Positions 44,954-53,956 of a stretch of 64,000 nucleotides of DNA are shown in pieces. The stretch is taken from the NCBI RefSeq assembly GCF_003095655.1, contig NZ_CP029151.1:453501-517500 (forward strand), written 5' to 3'. Position 1 is the stretch's first letter, and every line of letters begins with the position of its first letter. The translations under genes were made by a program, and so were the position numbers. The notes beneath the pieces are model-generated. The model did not search any database. It had not been told where the DNA came from and saw only the letters and a list, made by a program, of their open reading frames with translations. Source of the stretch: Dokdonia sp. Dokd-P16 (GTDB lineage Bacteria > Bacteroidota > Bacteroidia > Flavobacteriales > Flavobacteriaceae).

Positions 44954-46354
44954 ATGGCACAACAAGAACACATACTCATTATAGGCGCAGGCCTTTGCGG
45001 TTCGCTTCTAGCCTTACGTATGGCGCAACGTGGTTATAAAATCACCTTGATGGAAAAGCGCCCAGACCTAAGAGCCGTACATCAAGATGCTGGTAGAAGT
45101 ATCAACCTAGCCCTATCAGACAGAGGTTTAAAGGGAATACGCCTCGTAGGTCTTGAGGATCGAGTAAAAGATTTGTGCATCCCTATGAATGGAAGGATGT
45201 TGCACGACAAAGAAAGTAACACGCTTTTTAGTCCGTATTCTGGACGTACAGATGAGTACATAAATTCTATCTCTCGTACAGACCTCAACATTATGCTACT
45301 CAATGCGGCAGATGAGTATGACACCTTACAAGTTCACTTTAACCAAGCTTGCACAAACGTAGATCTTAAAAATGCTACCGCAACCTTTACAGATTATCAC
45401 ACAAAAGAAGAGCAAACCATCACTGCAGATATTATTCTAGGAGCAGATGGTGCAGGATCTGCAGTGCGTAAGAGTATGTATATGAGTCGCGACTTTTTAT
45501 TCAGCTTCTCGCAAGATTACTTAGGTCACGGTTATAAGGAACTCACCTTCCCTCCTGCCGAAAATGGCGAATACCGCACTGAAAAAAATGCCTTACACAT
45601 CTGGCCACGAGGTCGAGATATGATCATTGCTTTGCCTAATCTAGATGGGAGTTTTACTGTAACGCTATTTATAGATTATGAAGATGCACCAGATAGTTTT
45701 GCATCGCTAGATAGCCCAGCTGCAATTACAGAATACTTTACACGCCAGTTCCCAGATGCGGTGCCTATGATGCCAGAACTGGTGAAGGAATACGAAGAAA
45801 ATCCCGTAGGACCTCTTGGCACTATAAAGTGCCATCCTTGGAGCGCCTTTGGAAAAACGTGTATTATGGGAGATGCGGCACACGCCATTGTTCCATTTTA
45901 TGGACAAGGGATGAATGCTAGTTTTGAAGATGTGGTCGTTTTTGACGAGACGCTCGATGCATTTGGCGATCAAGGGTGGGAGAAAGTTTTCAAAGAATTT
46001 GAAAAAACCAGAAAACCAGATACAGATGCCATTGCAGACCTTGCGGTAGATAACTTTCACGAGATGAAAGAGCACACAGCTCACCCTATGTTTCAAGAGA
46101 AGAGAAAACTCGAGACACAATTTGAGAAAGAATTTCCTACGGAGTATTACTCAAAATATAGTTTAGTAACTTTCAACGAGGCGATAGGATATAAAGAGGC
46201 AATGACCCGAGGTAGAGCACAAAACAAAGCTATTTTAAACCTACTGGATGACGGATTGCTACCTGATTCTCTTTCGCTTAAAGCGAAATTAAAAAAAGTA
46301 CAACAGGCTACAGAAGACATCTTGCACGACGATGCCATAGCCGGAAACATATAA
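44954..46354 (+). CDS. kmo: Kynurenine 3-monooxygenase
   Basis: A 466-aa FAD hydroxylase that makes 3-hydroxykynurenine. The FAD motif LIIGAGLCGSLLALRMAQRG (8-27), the second motif LGADGAGSAVRK, and GDAAHAIVPFYGQGMNASFED all match the aromatic hydroxylase class. AGRSINLALSDRGLKG and PWSAFGKTCIMGDAAH are typical for KMO. It lies 49 bases after the PaiB gene and 15 before the deaminase gene. Confidence 0.94.
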   Translation: MAQQEHILIIGAGLCGSLLALRMAQRGYKITLMEKRPDLRAVHQDAGRSINLALSDRGLKGIRLVGLEDRVKDLCIPMNGRMLHDKESNTLFSPYSGRTDEYINSISRTDLNIMLLNAADEYDTLQVHFNQACTNVDLKNATATFTDYHTKEEQTITADIILGADGAGSAVRKSMYMSRDFLFSFSQDYLGHGYKELTFPPAENGEYRTEKNALHIWPRGRDMIIALPNLDGSFTVTLFIDYEDAPDSFASLDSPAAITEYFTRQFPDAVPMMPELVKEYEENPVGPLGTIKCHPWSAFGKTCIMGDAAHAIVPFYGQGMNASFEDVVVFDETLDAFGDQGWEKVFKEFEKTRKPDTDAIADLAVDNFHEMKEHTAHPMFQEKRKLETQFEKEFPTEYYSKYSLVTFNEAIGYKEAMTRGRAQNKAILNLLDDGLLPDSLSLKAKLKKVQQATEDILHDDAIAGNI

Positions 46355-46369
46355 CAAAATCATATACTT

Positions 46370-46816
46370 ATGAGTGATAAAGATTTAGACCTACGTTTAC
46401 AAGGCGATCCTTTTAATGAAAAGAAAGTGACACCTAGAGGAGCTTATCCTCATATTAAAAGAGCTGGAGATTTTCTATTTGTCTCGGGCACTAGCAGTCG
46501 AAAAGCAGATAATACTTTTGCTGGCGTGCACGTGATAGATGCAATGGGCACAATGCACCTTGATATCAAAGAGCAAACCAGAGCCGTACTAGAAAACATA
46601 AAGAAAACACTCGCAACCGCAGATGCAACGATGGAAGATGTGGTAGATGTCACGTCATTTCTTGTAAATATGAATGATTTTGGCGGTTACAACGAAGCCT
46701 ACGGAGAGTTTTTTAATAAAGAAACCGGCCCTGCAAGAACCACCGTAGCCGTGCACCAGCTACCACACCCGCATCTAGTAGTTGAGATTAAGGTGATGGC
46801 TTATAAGCCAGAATAG
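46370..46816 (+). CDS. RidA-family protein, probable 2-aminomuconate deaminase
   Basis: A 148-aa protein of the RidA/YjgF fold. Segments [55 protein letters not shown] and the conserved Arg are present. In kynurenine clusters this gene usually codes 2-aminomuconate deaminase, removing ammonia after the semialdehyde dehydrogenase step. It lies directly before that dehydrogenase gene (stop and start adjacent), which supports this role. Confidence 0.85.
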   Translation: MSDKDLDLRLQGDPFNEKKVTPRGAYPHIKRAGDFLFVSGTSSRKADNTFAGVHVIDAMGTMHLDIKEQTRAVLENIKKTLATADATMEDVVDVTSFLVNMNDFGGYNEAYGEFFNKETGPARTTVAVHQLPHPHLVVEIKVMAYKPE

Positions 46817-48259
46817 ATGAACATCAAAAACTACATACACGGCGACTATAGAAATCCAGCATCAAACGATTGGTTAGATAATTATGAACCGGCTTCTGGC
46901 GAGGTATATGGGCAGATTCCTAATAGTAGTGCGCAAGATGTTGAGGAGGCTACCGCTTTCGCGAAAGCGGCATTCCCGCAGTGGTCTAGCACCACACTTG
47001 ATGAGCGCAGTCGGATCTTGATGAACATTGCACGTGGCATTGAAGCTAGACTTGAAGAACTCGCTCAAGCCGAAAGTCGAGATAATGGGAAACCGGTGTC
47101 ACTTGCAATGGCGGTAGATATCCCGAGGGCGGCAAGCAACTTTCGGTTTTTTGCAAATGCTATCACTCAGTTTTCGGCTGAGAGTCACGAGGGTGTTGGG
47201 CTGAACGCAATGAATTTTACCCTACGTAAACCCATAGGTGTGGTAGGGTGCATCAGCCCGTGGAATTTACCACTGTACCTCTTCACCTGGAAAATCGCTC
47301 CGGCAATAGCCGCTGGCAATTGTGTGATTGCAAAACCTAGTGAAGTCACTCCTATGACGGCTTACCTCCTAGGTGAGATTTGTACGGAGGCTGGACTTCC
47401 TCCCGGTGTTATCAATATTGTGCACGGACTGGGACACACAACGGGACAAGCTATTTTAGAACATAAAGATATTAAAGCGATAAGTTTTACGGGAGGTACA
47501 AAAACGGGAGCTCATCTCGCAAAAACGTGTGCCCCTATGTTTAAAAAACTCTCACTAGAACTAGGTGGCAAAAACCCGAACCTCATTTTTGCAGATTGCA
47601 ATTATGAAGATATGCTTGCCACAACCGTGAGAAGCTCCTTTGCAAATCAAGGGCAAATCTGCCTCTGTGGGAGTCGCATTTTTGTTGAGCGATCTATTTA
47701 TGACCGATTTAAAAGTGATTTCATTTCAAAGGTCAAGAAGTTAGTCGTGGGACACCCATCACAAGAGAAAACAAATCTAGGAGCACTCGTTTCAAAATCG
47801 CATCTTGAGAAAGTAGAAGATTACATTAACAACGCACAGGCTTACGGAGGCACTGTCCTTTGTGGTGGCAAGCGAGTTAATGTGATAGGATATGAGAATG
47901 GCTATTACTTAGAACCTACAGTTATTGAAGTAAACAGTAATGACTGCAAACTGAATCAAGAAGAGATTTTTGGACCTGTGGTGACTATAATGCCTTTTGA
48001 CACCGAAGAAGAAGCACTTGCACTAGCAAACGGAACAAAATACGGACTCTCTGCAACGGTATGGACTCAGCAACTGGACAGAACAATGCGTTTAAGCAAC
48101 GCACTTGAAGTTGGTATTATCTGGGTGAATACGTGGATGAATCGAGATTTGCGCACACCCTTTGGCGGAGTGAAAGCTAGCGGCGTAGGTCGTGAAGGCG
48201 GCTTTGAAGCGCTGCGATTTTTTACTGAGGCAAAGAATGTTTGTATAAAATATAATTAG
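46817..48259 (+). CDS. 2-aminomuconic/2-hydroxymuconic semialdehyde dehydrogenase
   Basis: A 480-aa NAD aldehyde dehydrogenase. Catalytic Cys in NQGQICLCGSRIFVE, general-base Glu in KLSLELGGKNPNLIF, NAD-binding GCISPWNLPLYLFTWKIAPAI and FTGGTKTGAHLA. The C-terminal end KASGVGREGGFEALRFFTEAK is typical of muconic semialdehyde enzymes. It starts directly after the RidA stop codon. A palindrome copy encodes ATAFAKAAF. Confidence 0.92.
   Translation: MNIKNYIHGDYRNPASNDWLDNYEPASGEVYGQIPNSSAQDVEEATAFAKAAFPQWSSTTLDERSRILMNIARGIEARLEELAQAESRDNGKPVSLAMAVDIPRAASNFRFFANAITQFSAESHEGVGLNAMNFTLRKPIGVVGCISPWNLPLYLFTWKIAPAIAAGNCVIAKPSEVTPMTAYLLGEICTEAGLPPGVINIVHGLGHTTGQAILEHKDIKAISFTGGTKTGAHLAKTCAPMFKKLSLELGGKNPNLIFADCNYEDMLATTVRSSFANQGQICLCGSRIFVERSIYDRFKSDFISKVKKLVVGHPSQEKTNLGALVSKSHLEKVEDYINNAQAYGGTVLCGGKRVNVIGYENGYYLEPTVIEVNSNDCKLNQEEIFGPVVTIMPFDTEEEALALANGTKYGLSATVWTQQLDRTMRLSNALEVGIIWVNTWMNRDLRTPFGGVKASGVGREGGFEALRFFTEAKNVCIKYN
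46953..46970. repeat. Dispersed palindrome copy 20 (inside dehydrogenase gene)
   Basis: CCGCTTTCGCGAAAGCGG, read as TAFAKA; the flanking bases also pair. Confidence 0.92.
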
Positions 48260-48317
48260 AAAATAAAATTAGAGCTCACTCGGACAGATTAGTTCGCTAC
48301 GCTCGCAATCACATACT

Positions 48318-49097
48318 ATGAAACTAAACCTAACTAATAAAAACGCCCTCGTCTGTGGCTCTACAGCGGGGATAGGACTAGCAACTGCTATGGGTCTAGC
48401 AGAAGAAGGCGCAAATGTAACCCTTGCAGCTCGTACAGAAGAGAAGCTCAAAGTCGTAATCACACAGTTACCTAATAACGGCTCACAAAAGCACAGCTAT
48501 GTGGTGGCAGACTTTACCAATCCACAGGAGGTGGCTGCTGCTGTTTCGGCAACGGGCAATGTGTATCACATATTAATCAACAACACGGGTGGACCTCCAG
48601 GTGGACCGATTGTGGATGCAGATGTTACCGCTTTCGCGAAAGCGTTTAGACAACACCTACAAACCAATCATCTATTAACACAAACCGTACTCCCAGGAAT
48701 GAAAGCCGAAGGATATGGACGTATCATTAACGTGATCTCAACCTCTGTAAAGCAACCGCTAGATGGTCTAGGCGTGAGTAACACCATACGTGGCGCCGTG
48801 GCAAACTGGAGTAAGACGATGGCAAATGAACTAGGGCAATACGGGATTACCGTAAATAACGTGCTTCCTGGCGCAACCGCCACTGGCAGGCTCTCTGAGA
48901 TTATAGAAAACAAGGCAAAAAGGACTGGAAAATCTATAGAAGAGGTATCGCAAACTATGGCAAACGCTTCACCAGCAAAACGTTTTGCCAAACCTGAGGA
49001 GGTAGCAAATGCAATCGTTTTTCTCGCTAGTGAAGCAGCTTCATTTATTAATGGAATCAATGTTCCTGTAGATGGAGGACGCACAAAAAGTCTGTAG
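48318..49097 (+). CDS. Short-chain dehydrogenase/reductase
   Basis: A 259-aa SDR. The cofactor motif is VCGSTAGIGLATAMGLAEEG (11-30), and INNTGGPPGGP replaces the usual NNAG. The active-site Ser (INVISTSVKQP) is present, but the usual Tyr of YxxxK is not obvious (LGVSNTIRGAVANWSKTMA), so activity is unsure. It ends where the next gene starts. This SDR type is common in kynurenine clusters of Bacteroidetes; the step is not known. A palindrome copy encodes TAFAKAF. Confidence 0.85.
   Translation: MKLNLTNKNALVCGSTAGIGLATAMGLAEEGANVTLAARTEEKLKVVITQLPNNGSQKHSYVVADFTNPQEVAAAVSATGNVYHILINNTGGPPGGPIVDADVTAFAKAFRQHLQTNHLLTQTVLPGMKAEGYGRIINVISTSVKQPLDGLGVSNTIRGAVANWSKTMANELGQYGITVNNVLPGATATGRLSEIIENKAKRTGKSIEEVSQTMANASPAKRFAKPEEVANAIVFLASEAASFINGINVPVDGGRTKSL
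48629..48644. repeat. Dispersed palindrome copy 21 (inside SDR gene)
   Basis: CGCTTTCGCGAAAGCG, read as AFAKA. Confidence 0.92.
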
Positions 49098-49559
49098 ATG
49101 GATATTAAAAAGATTTTCTGGATACTAAGTTGGCTCGTGGCGGGGGTTACCTTTGCGATGATTCTGATACATTATAGTGACATTCCAGACGAAGTACCTA
49201 TGCACTTTGATGCGACTGGGGTGGTAGATAGATATGGGTCAAAAAATGAACTTTTTATCTTACCCGCAATTAGCGTCTTACTTATCTTACTATTCCAGTT
49301 TATGACAGGCAAGTCTATAAAGATTAACAAGCATAAACAAGGGGTTAAAAATGAGGCGCAGGTTACCATTACAAAAACCTTTATGTCACAAATGGCGCTG
49401 TATTGCACCCTACTTTTTGGCTGGCTGGTATATCAATCTATGGCAGTTGCCGTGGGCAAACAGGCGGGATTAAGCAGTTATTTTTTGGTTGCAACCTTTG
49501 GCGGTTTTATTATACTACTCGTCTTATATTATATACAACTCAAGAAGGTAAAACAGTAA
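49098..49559 (+). CDS. DUF1648-domain membrane protein
   Basis: A 153-aa protein with four predicted membrane helices. Residues ~25-60 (SDIPDEVPMHFDATGVVDRY) carry the DUF1648 pattern, which includes a P-x-H-x-D/N motif. The start codon follows directly on the SDR stop, so it is in the same transcript. No function known; its place in a tryptophan-breakdown operon may be incidental. Confidence 0.8.
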   Translation: MDIKKIFWILSWLVAGVTFAMILIHYSDIPDEVPMHFDATGVVDRYGSKNELFILPAISVLLILLFQFMTGKSIKINKHKQGVKNEAQVTITKTFMSQMALYCTLLFGWLVYQSMAVAVGKQAGLSSYFLVATFGGFIILLVLYYIQLKKVKQ

Positions 49560-49613
49560 GGCGGTACTCATATAATAATTGTATTTTTAAAAACACAACA
49601 GCGATTGCGTAGT

Positions 49614-49629
49614 ACGCTTTCGCGAAAGC
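49614..49629. repeat. Dispersed palindrome copy 22 (intergenic, in operon)
   Basis: ACGCTTTCGCGAAAGC, in the 79-base gap between the DUF1648 gene and the ACMSD-like gene. Confidence 0.92.
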
Positions 49630-49638
49630 ATACTCAAT

Positions 49639-50730
49639 ATGTCACATAAAAAACTTCGCATAAACGGCCACTCTCACCTACTTCCCTATCCAGAGGAAAT
49701 TCCTCAGTTTATGAAAGACAAGGGTATATTTTGGGTAGACAAAGACCGAAAGTTTATGCTCCAGAAAGACTGGAGTAGGCCTGTGACAGACTCAAGTTTT
49801 TTCTTGCACGAAAAACTGGAGTGGATGGAGCGCAACAAAGTAGACCACGCCGTGGTACTTAACCTCTCGCAGCTTTATGGAAATGGACTACGTCTAGAAG
49901 AAATGAAGCAAGCACTAAAGTTTCAAAATGACTTTAATGCGAGAGTGCAACAAGAACATCCAGACAAGTTTACAACTGGTTTTGTGGTACACCCAGGGTT
50001 TGTGCGTGGCGCTTTATGGGAAATAGAGCGCTGTGTAGAGGTGTTAGGTATGGATTTACTATGCTTACCTACGCACTATATGGACACCATCGGGACGTGG
50101 CGATGTATTTTTGACGAAGAAAATGAACCTATTTTTGAGCTTGCAAGTAAGTATAATCTAGCAGTAGAGATTCACCCTTATGATGGTGAGAAGTTTATAA
50201 AACTGCAGAATACAAACTGGCGTTTTCACCTTATATGGATGCTTGCACAATGTGCAGATGCCTACCACTTCCTTACGCTTAATGGATATGCAGATAAGTA
50301 TCCGGGTATGCGCGTTTGTTTTGCTCACGGAGGACAACTAGCGCAGATTAACCTAGGTAGGCGCATACAAGGTTTTGACGGAAGGCCAGATCTTTTTGAA
50401 GGAAAAACACACCCTCGTAAATCTGTAGGGCATCCTAATATCTTTTTTGACACCTTAGTACACGACACAAATTCGCTTAAAATGGTGATTGAAAACCAAG
50501 GAAGCAAGCAGGTGGTTATGGGACTCGATGATCCGTACCCGCTAGGTGAGATGGAAAGTGACAACCAGAGTAGTTACCCTGGTAAAATATTAGATCTTGC
50601 TTTAGAACGTGAGATTATTAATGCTACCGAGTATGACCAGATATGGGATGATAACGTAGTGCGCTGGTTATATGGAGATGATGAGAAGCGCAAGGAAGCT
50701 TTCAGGAAAAGGATATTAGGTCAAAAATAA
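49639..50730 (+). CDS. Amidohydrolase, probable 2-amino-3-carboxymuconate-6-semialdehyde decarboxylase
   Basis: A 363-aa metal-dependent amidohydrolase of the ACMSD family. Metal-binding HSHLLPYPEEIPQ (HxH-like at 11-13), ILVH-type His in VVHPGFVRG, His in AVEIHPYD, FAHGG and the Asp in GLDDPYPLGEME. The substrate comes from 3-hydroxyanthranilate cleavage. It closes the kynurenine operon, after a gap with one palindrome copy. Confidence 0.9.
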   Translation: MSHKKLRINGHSHLLPYPEEIPQFMKDKGIFWVDKDRKFMLQKDWSRPVTDSSFFLHEKLEWMERNKVDHAVVLNLSQLYGNGLRLEEMKQALKFQNDFNARVQQEHPDKFTTGFVVHPGFVRGALWEIERCVEVLGMDLLCLPTHYMDTIGTWRCIFDEENEPIFELASKYNLAVEIHPYDGEKFIKLQNTNWRFHLIWMLAQCADAYHFLTLNGYADKYPGMRVCFAHGGQLAQINLGRRIQGFDGRPDLFEGKTHPRKSVGHPNIFFDTLVHDTNSLKMVIENQGSKQVVMGLDDPYPLGEMESDNQSSYPGKILDLALEREIINATEYDQIWDDNVVRWLYGDDEKRKEAFRKRILGQK

Positions 50731-50795
50731 ATTATTGTATTACCTAGACTTATCTCAAAAACGATAGGTAATTTTGTCTTTCAAACTTATTTATA

Positions 50796-51437
50796 ATGCA
50801 CTTTTTACCAGAGGAACTTGATGATTATGTAGTTGCGCACTCGGCACAAGAACCAGCCCATCTCAAAGCACTTACTAAGGAAACATACCAAAAGATATTA
50901 CAACCTCGTATGCTTTCTGGCGCATATCAAGGTAGAGTGCTTAGTATGATTTCAAAATTAGTAAATCCTAAGAGCATTTTAGAGATTGGCACATTTGCTG
51001 GTTATAGTGCTCTATGTTTGGCAGAAGGGCTTCAAAGTAACGGAACACTTCACACTATTGACATAAAGGAAGAGATGCAAGATTTTCAGCGCAAGCATTT
51101 TAACGCTTCGCCTTACGGATCACAGATTATACAGCATCTCGGTCAAGCACTAGATATTATTCCAACCATTGATACTACTTTTGATCTCGTTTTTATAGAT
51201 GCAGATAAGCGCAACTACATTAATTATTTCCATACTATAATAGGTAAAATGAATCCTGGCGGAATTATCCTTTCTGACAATGTATTATGGAGTGGTAAAG
51301 TGGTTGAACCACTAAAGAAAAAAGATGTGGACACAAAGGTGTTATTAGATTACAACATGCTTCTTAATGAAGATCCTCGAGTAGAAACGGTATTACTACC
51401 TATAAGAGATGGTCTTACAGTAAGCCGTGTTTTATAA
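50796..51437 (+). CDS. O-methyltransferase (class I, COMT-like)
   Basis: A 213-aa AdoMet-dependent enzyme. Motif I ILEIGTFAGYSALCLAEGL, then HTIDIKEEM, DLVFIDADKRNY and GGIILSDNVLWSGKV match the small caffeoyl-CoA/catechol O-methyltransferase family, with metal ligands Asp and Asn in IDADKRNY and SDN. The substrate is unknown. It is 65 bases after the kynurenine operon on the same strand; a link is possible but not shown. Confidence 0.88.
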   Translation: MHFLPEELDDYVVAHSAQEPAHLKALTKETYQKILQPRMLSGAYQGRVLSMISKLVNPKSILEIGTFAGYSALCLAEGLQSNGTLHTIDIKEEMQDFQRKHFNASPYGSQIIQHLGQALDIIPTIDTTFDLVFIDADKRNYINYFHTIIGKMNPGGIILSDNVLWSGKVVEPLKKKDVDTKVLLDYNMLLNEDPRVETVLLPIRDGLTVSRVL

Positions 51438-51501
51438 ATTTTATTTCCTAAGCTATTTAAAAAATATAAATTAAAATCTCAATGCTGAGATTGGTCTAGA
51501 A

Positions 51502-51783
51502 TTATAGAGATCTCTTGATAGGACCAGTAATATCATTAATATCTTCCTTAGCCTTATCAATCTCCTTTTTAATATCCTTAGTAAGATCTAAGTCGATATC
51601 ATTTCTTTCGGCAGTTTTTGTGATTTCTGATTTGATATCATTTGTAGCGTCTTTAAGTTGGCGCATGCCCTTCCCTAAACCGCGAGCGATTTCTGGAACT
51701 TTGTCTGCACCAAAAACCATAATCACTATAAAAATAATGAAGGCAATTTCGGCACCAGAAATAAATAGTGGTAAGCTTATCAT
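51502..51783 (-). CDS. tatA: Twin-arginine translocase subunit TatA/TatB-like
   Basis: A 93-aa protein with the TatA layout: short N-terminal helix (ISGAEIAFIIFIVIMVFGAD), a conserved hinge KVPEIARGLGKGMRQLKDA, and an amphipathic helix followed by an acidic-basic tail. The ATG at 51783 is preferred over an upstream TTG. TatA forms the pore that exports folded proteins. No tatC is nearby. Confidence 0.9.
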   Translation of the reverse strand: MISLPLFISGAEIAFIIFIVIMVFGADKVPEIARGLGKGMRQLKDATNDIKSEITKTAERNDIDLDLTKDIKKEIDKAKEDINDITGPIKRSL

Positions 51784-51874
51784 AGATAACAAAGGTATTT
51801 AATAGCGCAGTAGTTTAAAAATTTTCAAATAGAATAATAACAAACTATATGAGATTGTTTTAAGGATATAAAAT

Positions 51875-51892
51875 ACGCTTTCGCGAAAGCGT
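51875..51892. repeat. Dispersed palindrome copy 23 (intergenic)
   Basis: ACGCTTTCGCGAAAGCGT between tatA and rpoD. Confidence 0.95.
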
Positions 51893-52143
51893 AACTATTC
51901 ACACATCACGCTCAATAACAACACATTCTCAGAAATCAACACCTCGCACCTTATAAATCACGCTATGTAAGGATTACTGAAAAATCGCAAATCATTAATT
52001 TACATTGAGTTATGCCAATTAAACAAGTTGCATAAGCTATAACTTAAAAATCATTTAAAAAAAACTTTAAGTTTTTTGTAACATTTTGCAACTTTGCTGC
52101 GTATAACAGTTATAATAGACAAACCCTAGTTCATTACAACCCT
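51893..52143. other. Upstream region of rpoD
   Basis: About 250 AT-rich bases. There is an AAAAAACTTTAAGTTTTTT-type palindrome near 52058-52077. CAACTTTG (52089-52096) is one base from TAnnTTTG and could be the rpoD -7 box, without a clear -33 partner. Confidence 0.35.
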
Positions 52144-53007
52144 ATGAGACAGCTTAAAATTACTAAGCAGGTCACCAATCGTGAGACCGCATCCTTAGAC
52201 AAGTACTTACAAGAAATCGGTAAAGTTGACCTTATCACGGCAGATGAAGAGGTGGAACTAGCACAGCGTATAAAAGCTGGTGATCATCGTGCTCTAGAGA
52301 AGCTTACTAAAGCAAATTTACGTTTTGTAGTTTCTGTGTCAAAACAATACCAAAACCAAGGACTTACCCTCCCAGATCTCATTAATGAAGGTAACTTAGG
52401 GCTTATAAAAGCTGCACAGCGCTTTGATGAAACTCGTGGTTTTAAATTTATATCATATGCGGTATGGTGGATACGCCAGTCCATCTTACAAGCACTAGCA
52501 GAGCAATCTCGTATTGTACGTTTACCTCTCAATAAGATTGGGTCTATTAATAAAATTAATAAAACCTTTGCTTTTCTAGAACAAGCAAACGAACGCCCAC
52601 CTAGCCCTGAGGAAATTGCCAAAGAGCTAGACATGTCTATTAATGATGTAAAGGAATCTTTAAAGAACTCTGGACGTCACATAAGTATGGATGCGCCTCT
52701 AGTAGAAGGAGAAGACTCAAACTTGTATGATGTCTTAAACTCTGGTGAATCACCAAACCCTGATCGCCAACTACTACATGAATCCCTTAAGACAGAAATA
52801 GAACGTGCTCTTGAAACACTTACTCCACGTGAGGCAGATGTGGTTAGACTTTATTTTGGCTTAGGCGATCAACAGCCTATGACCCTCGAGGAAATAGGAG
52901 AAACCTTTGATCTTACTCGTGAGCGAGTGAGACAGATTAAGGAAAAAGCGATTCGTAGATTAAAACATACTTCACGTAGCAAGATTCTTAAGACTTATTT
53001 AGGATAA
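52144..53007 (+). CDS. rpoD: RNA polymerase primary sigma factor
   Basis: A 287-aa sigma-70 protein. It has a short N-terminus ([20 protein letters not shown]), region 1.2 ([20 protein letters not shown]), region 2 with the [14 protein letters not shown] and [19 protein letters not shown] segments, region 3, and region 4 ([20 protein letters not shown]). The lack of region 1.1 is typical of the Bacteroidetes housekeeping sigma, which reads the TTG/TAnnTTTG promoters seen in this window. Confidence 0.95.
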   Translation: MRQLKITKQVTNRETASLDKYLQEIGKVDLITADEEVELAQRIKAGDHRALEKLTKANLRFVVSVSKQYQNQGLTLPDLINEGNLGLIKAAQRFDETRGFKFISYAVWWIRQSILQALAEQSRIVRLPLNKIGSINKINKTFAFLEQANERPPSPEEIAKELDMSINDVKESLKNSGRHISMDAPLVEGEDSNLYDVLNSGESPNPDRQLLHESLKTEIERALETLTPREADVVRLYFGLGDQQPMTLEEIGETFDLTRERVRQIKEKAIRRLKHTSRSKILKTYLG

Positions 53008-53035
53008 CCTTATCATTTTTACCGATAATGTGTTA

Positions 53036-53067
53036 AAACCAATAGCCAATGCTCTTGGTTTTTTTTA
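53036..53067 (+). terminator. Terminator of rpoD
   Basis: Stem AAAACCAA/TTGGTTTT (53036-53043, 53055-53062) followed by T's. Confidence 0.75.
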
Positions 53068-53083
53068 CAGTGAAAAGATTTGG

Positions 53084-53206
53084 TATCTTTGTAATACAAA
53101 AATGTAATTAACGCCACTGGCGACTTAATAATGACAACAACAGTTTATCATAACTGTTCGTTTTTTGATTGATGAATGAATCCCCGGCTGATTACCGGGG
53201 ATTTTT
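53084..53206 (+). ncRNA. Candidate small RNA C between rpoD and rpe
   Basis: TATCTTTG (53084-53091) fits TAnnTTTG exactly. After it come hairpin CGCC/GGCG (around 53114-53124), hairpin AACAGTT/AACTGTT (around 53140-53159), and a terminator AATCCCCGG/CCGGGGATT (53179-53187, 53195-53203) with T5. A 13-codon frame from an ATG near 53132 ends in TGA but looks too short to matter. A ~105-nt RNA between a terminated rpoD and rpe is a reasonable reading. No family recognised. Confidence 0.5.
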
Positions 53207-53293
53207 CATTTTAAATATTCTGGGTTACAAAACTTAATACTTAATCTTCATACCTTAGAAGAGAATCATATCTTTACATAAAACATCTATTAT

Positions 53294-53956
53294 ATGTCGA
53301 CCACGCTCATTGCCCCATCCATACTTGCTGCAGATTTTGCAAACCTTCAACGTGATATTGAGATGATAAATGCTAGTGAGGCAGACTGGTTTCATATAGA
53401 TATTATGGATGGTGTTTTTGTTCCAAACATTTCTTTTGGAATGCCAGTGCTACGTGATATTGCAAAACACGCTAAAAAAACTATAGACGTCCACTTGATG
53501 ATTGTAGATCCAGATCGTTATGTACAAATGTTTGCAGATCTAGGAGCAAACATACTCACCGTGCATTATGAAGCATGTACTCACCTACACAGAACACTAC
53601 AAGTAATTAAAGCTGCTGGGATCAAAGCTGGTGTAGCTCTTAACCCACACACGCCTGTGAGCCTTCTTGAAGATGTTATACAAGATATAGACTTAGTCTG
53701 TATGATGAGTGTGAACCCAGGTTTTGGAGGACAACAGTATATAGAGAACACGTATGATAAGGTTACTGCTCTCAAAACTCTAATCACAAAAAAAAATGCT
53801 CCCACGCTCATAGAAATTGACGGCGGTGTAAGTGATAAGAATGCTGCGCAGTTGGTTCAAGCTGGAGCAGATGTACTTGTAGCTGGAAGCTTTATTTTTA
53901 AATCATCCAATCCTACGGAAACGATCAAAGAACTTAAAGATATTGCAGCTCGCTAA
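53294..53956 (+). CDS. rpe: Ribulose-phosphate 3-epimerase
   Basis: A 220-aa TIM barrel that interconverts ribulose-5-phosphate and xylulose-5-phosphate. Metal and catalytic residues are in IAPSILAADFANL, HIDIMDGVFVPN, VHLMI, VHYEA, MMSVNPGFGGQ and EIDGGVS. The length is normal. Its stop overlaps the convergent PBP gene by 4 bases. It serves the same pathway as the split transketolase of this window. Confidence 0.96.
   Translation: MSTTLIAPSILAADFANLQRDIEMINASEADWFHIDIMDGVFVPNISFGMPVLRDIAKHAKKTIDVHLMIVDPDRYVQMFADLGANILTVHYEACTHLHRTLQVIKAAGIKAGVALNPHTPVSLLEDVIQDIDLVCMMSVNPGFGGQQYIENTYDKVTALKTLITKKNAPTLIEIDGGVSDKNAAQLVQAGADVLVAGSFIFKSSNPTETIKELKDIAAR

Noticed and set aside
45707-46120. A 138-codon minus-strand frame opposite kmo, and similar frames opposite tktB, mdh and ftsY
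   Set aside because: They lie antisense to well-identified genes, show no family features, and are typical shadows of coding sequence.
43025-50730. A hidden 3-hydroxyanthranilate 3,4-dioxygenase gene
   Set aside because: I read all frames in the gaps and found no cupin-type motif of this enzyme. It is probably elsewhere in the genome.
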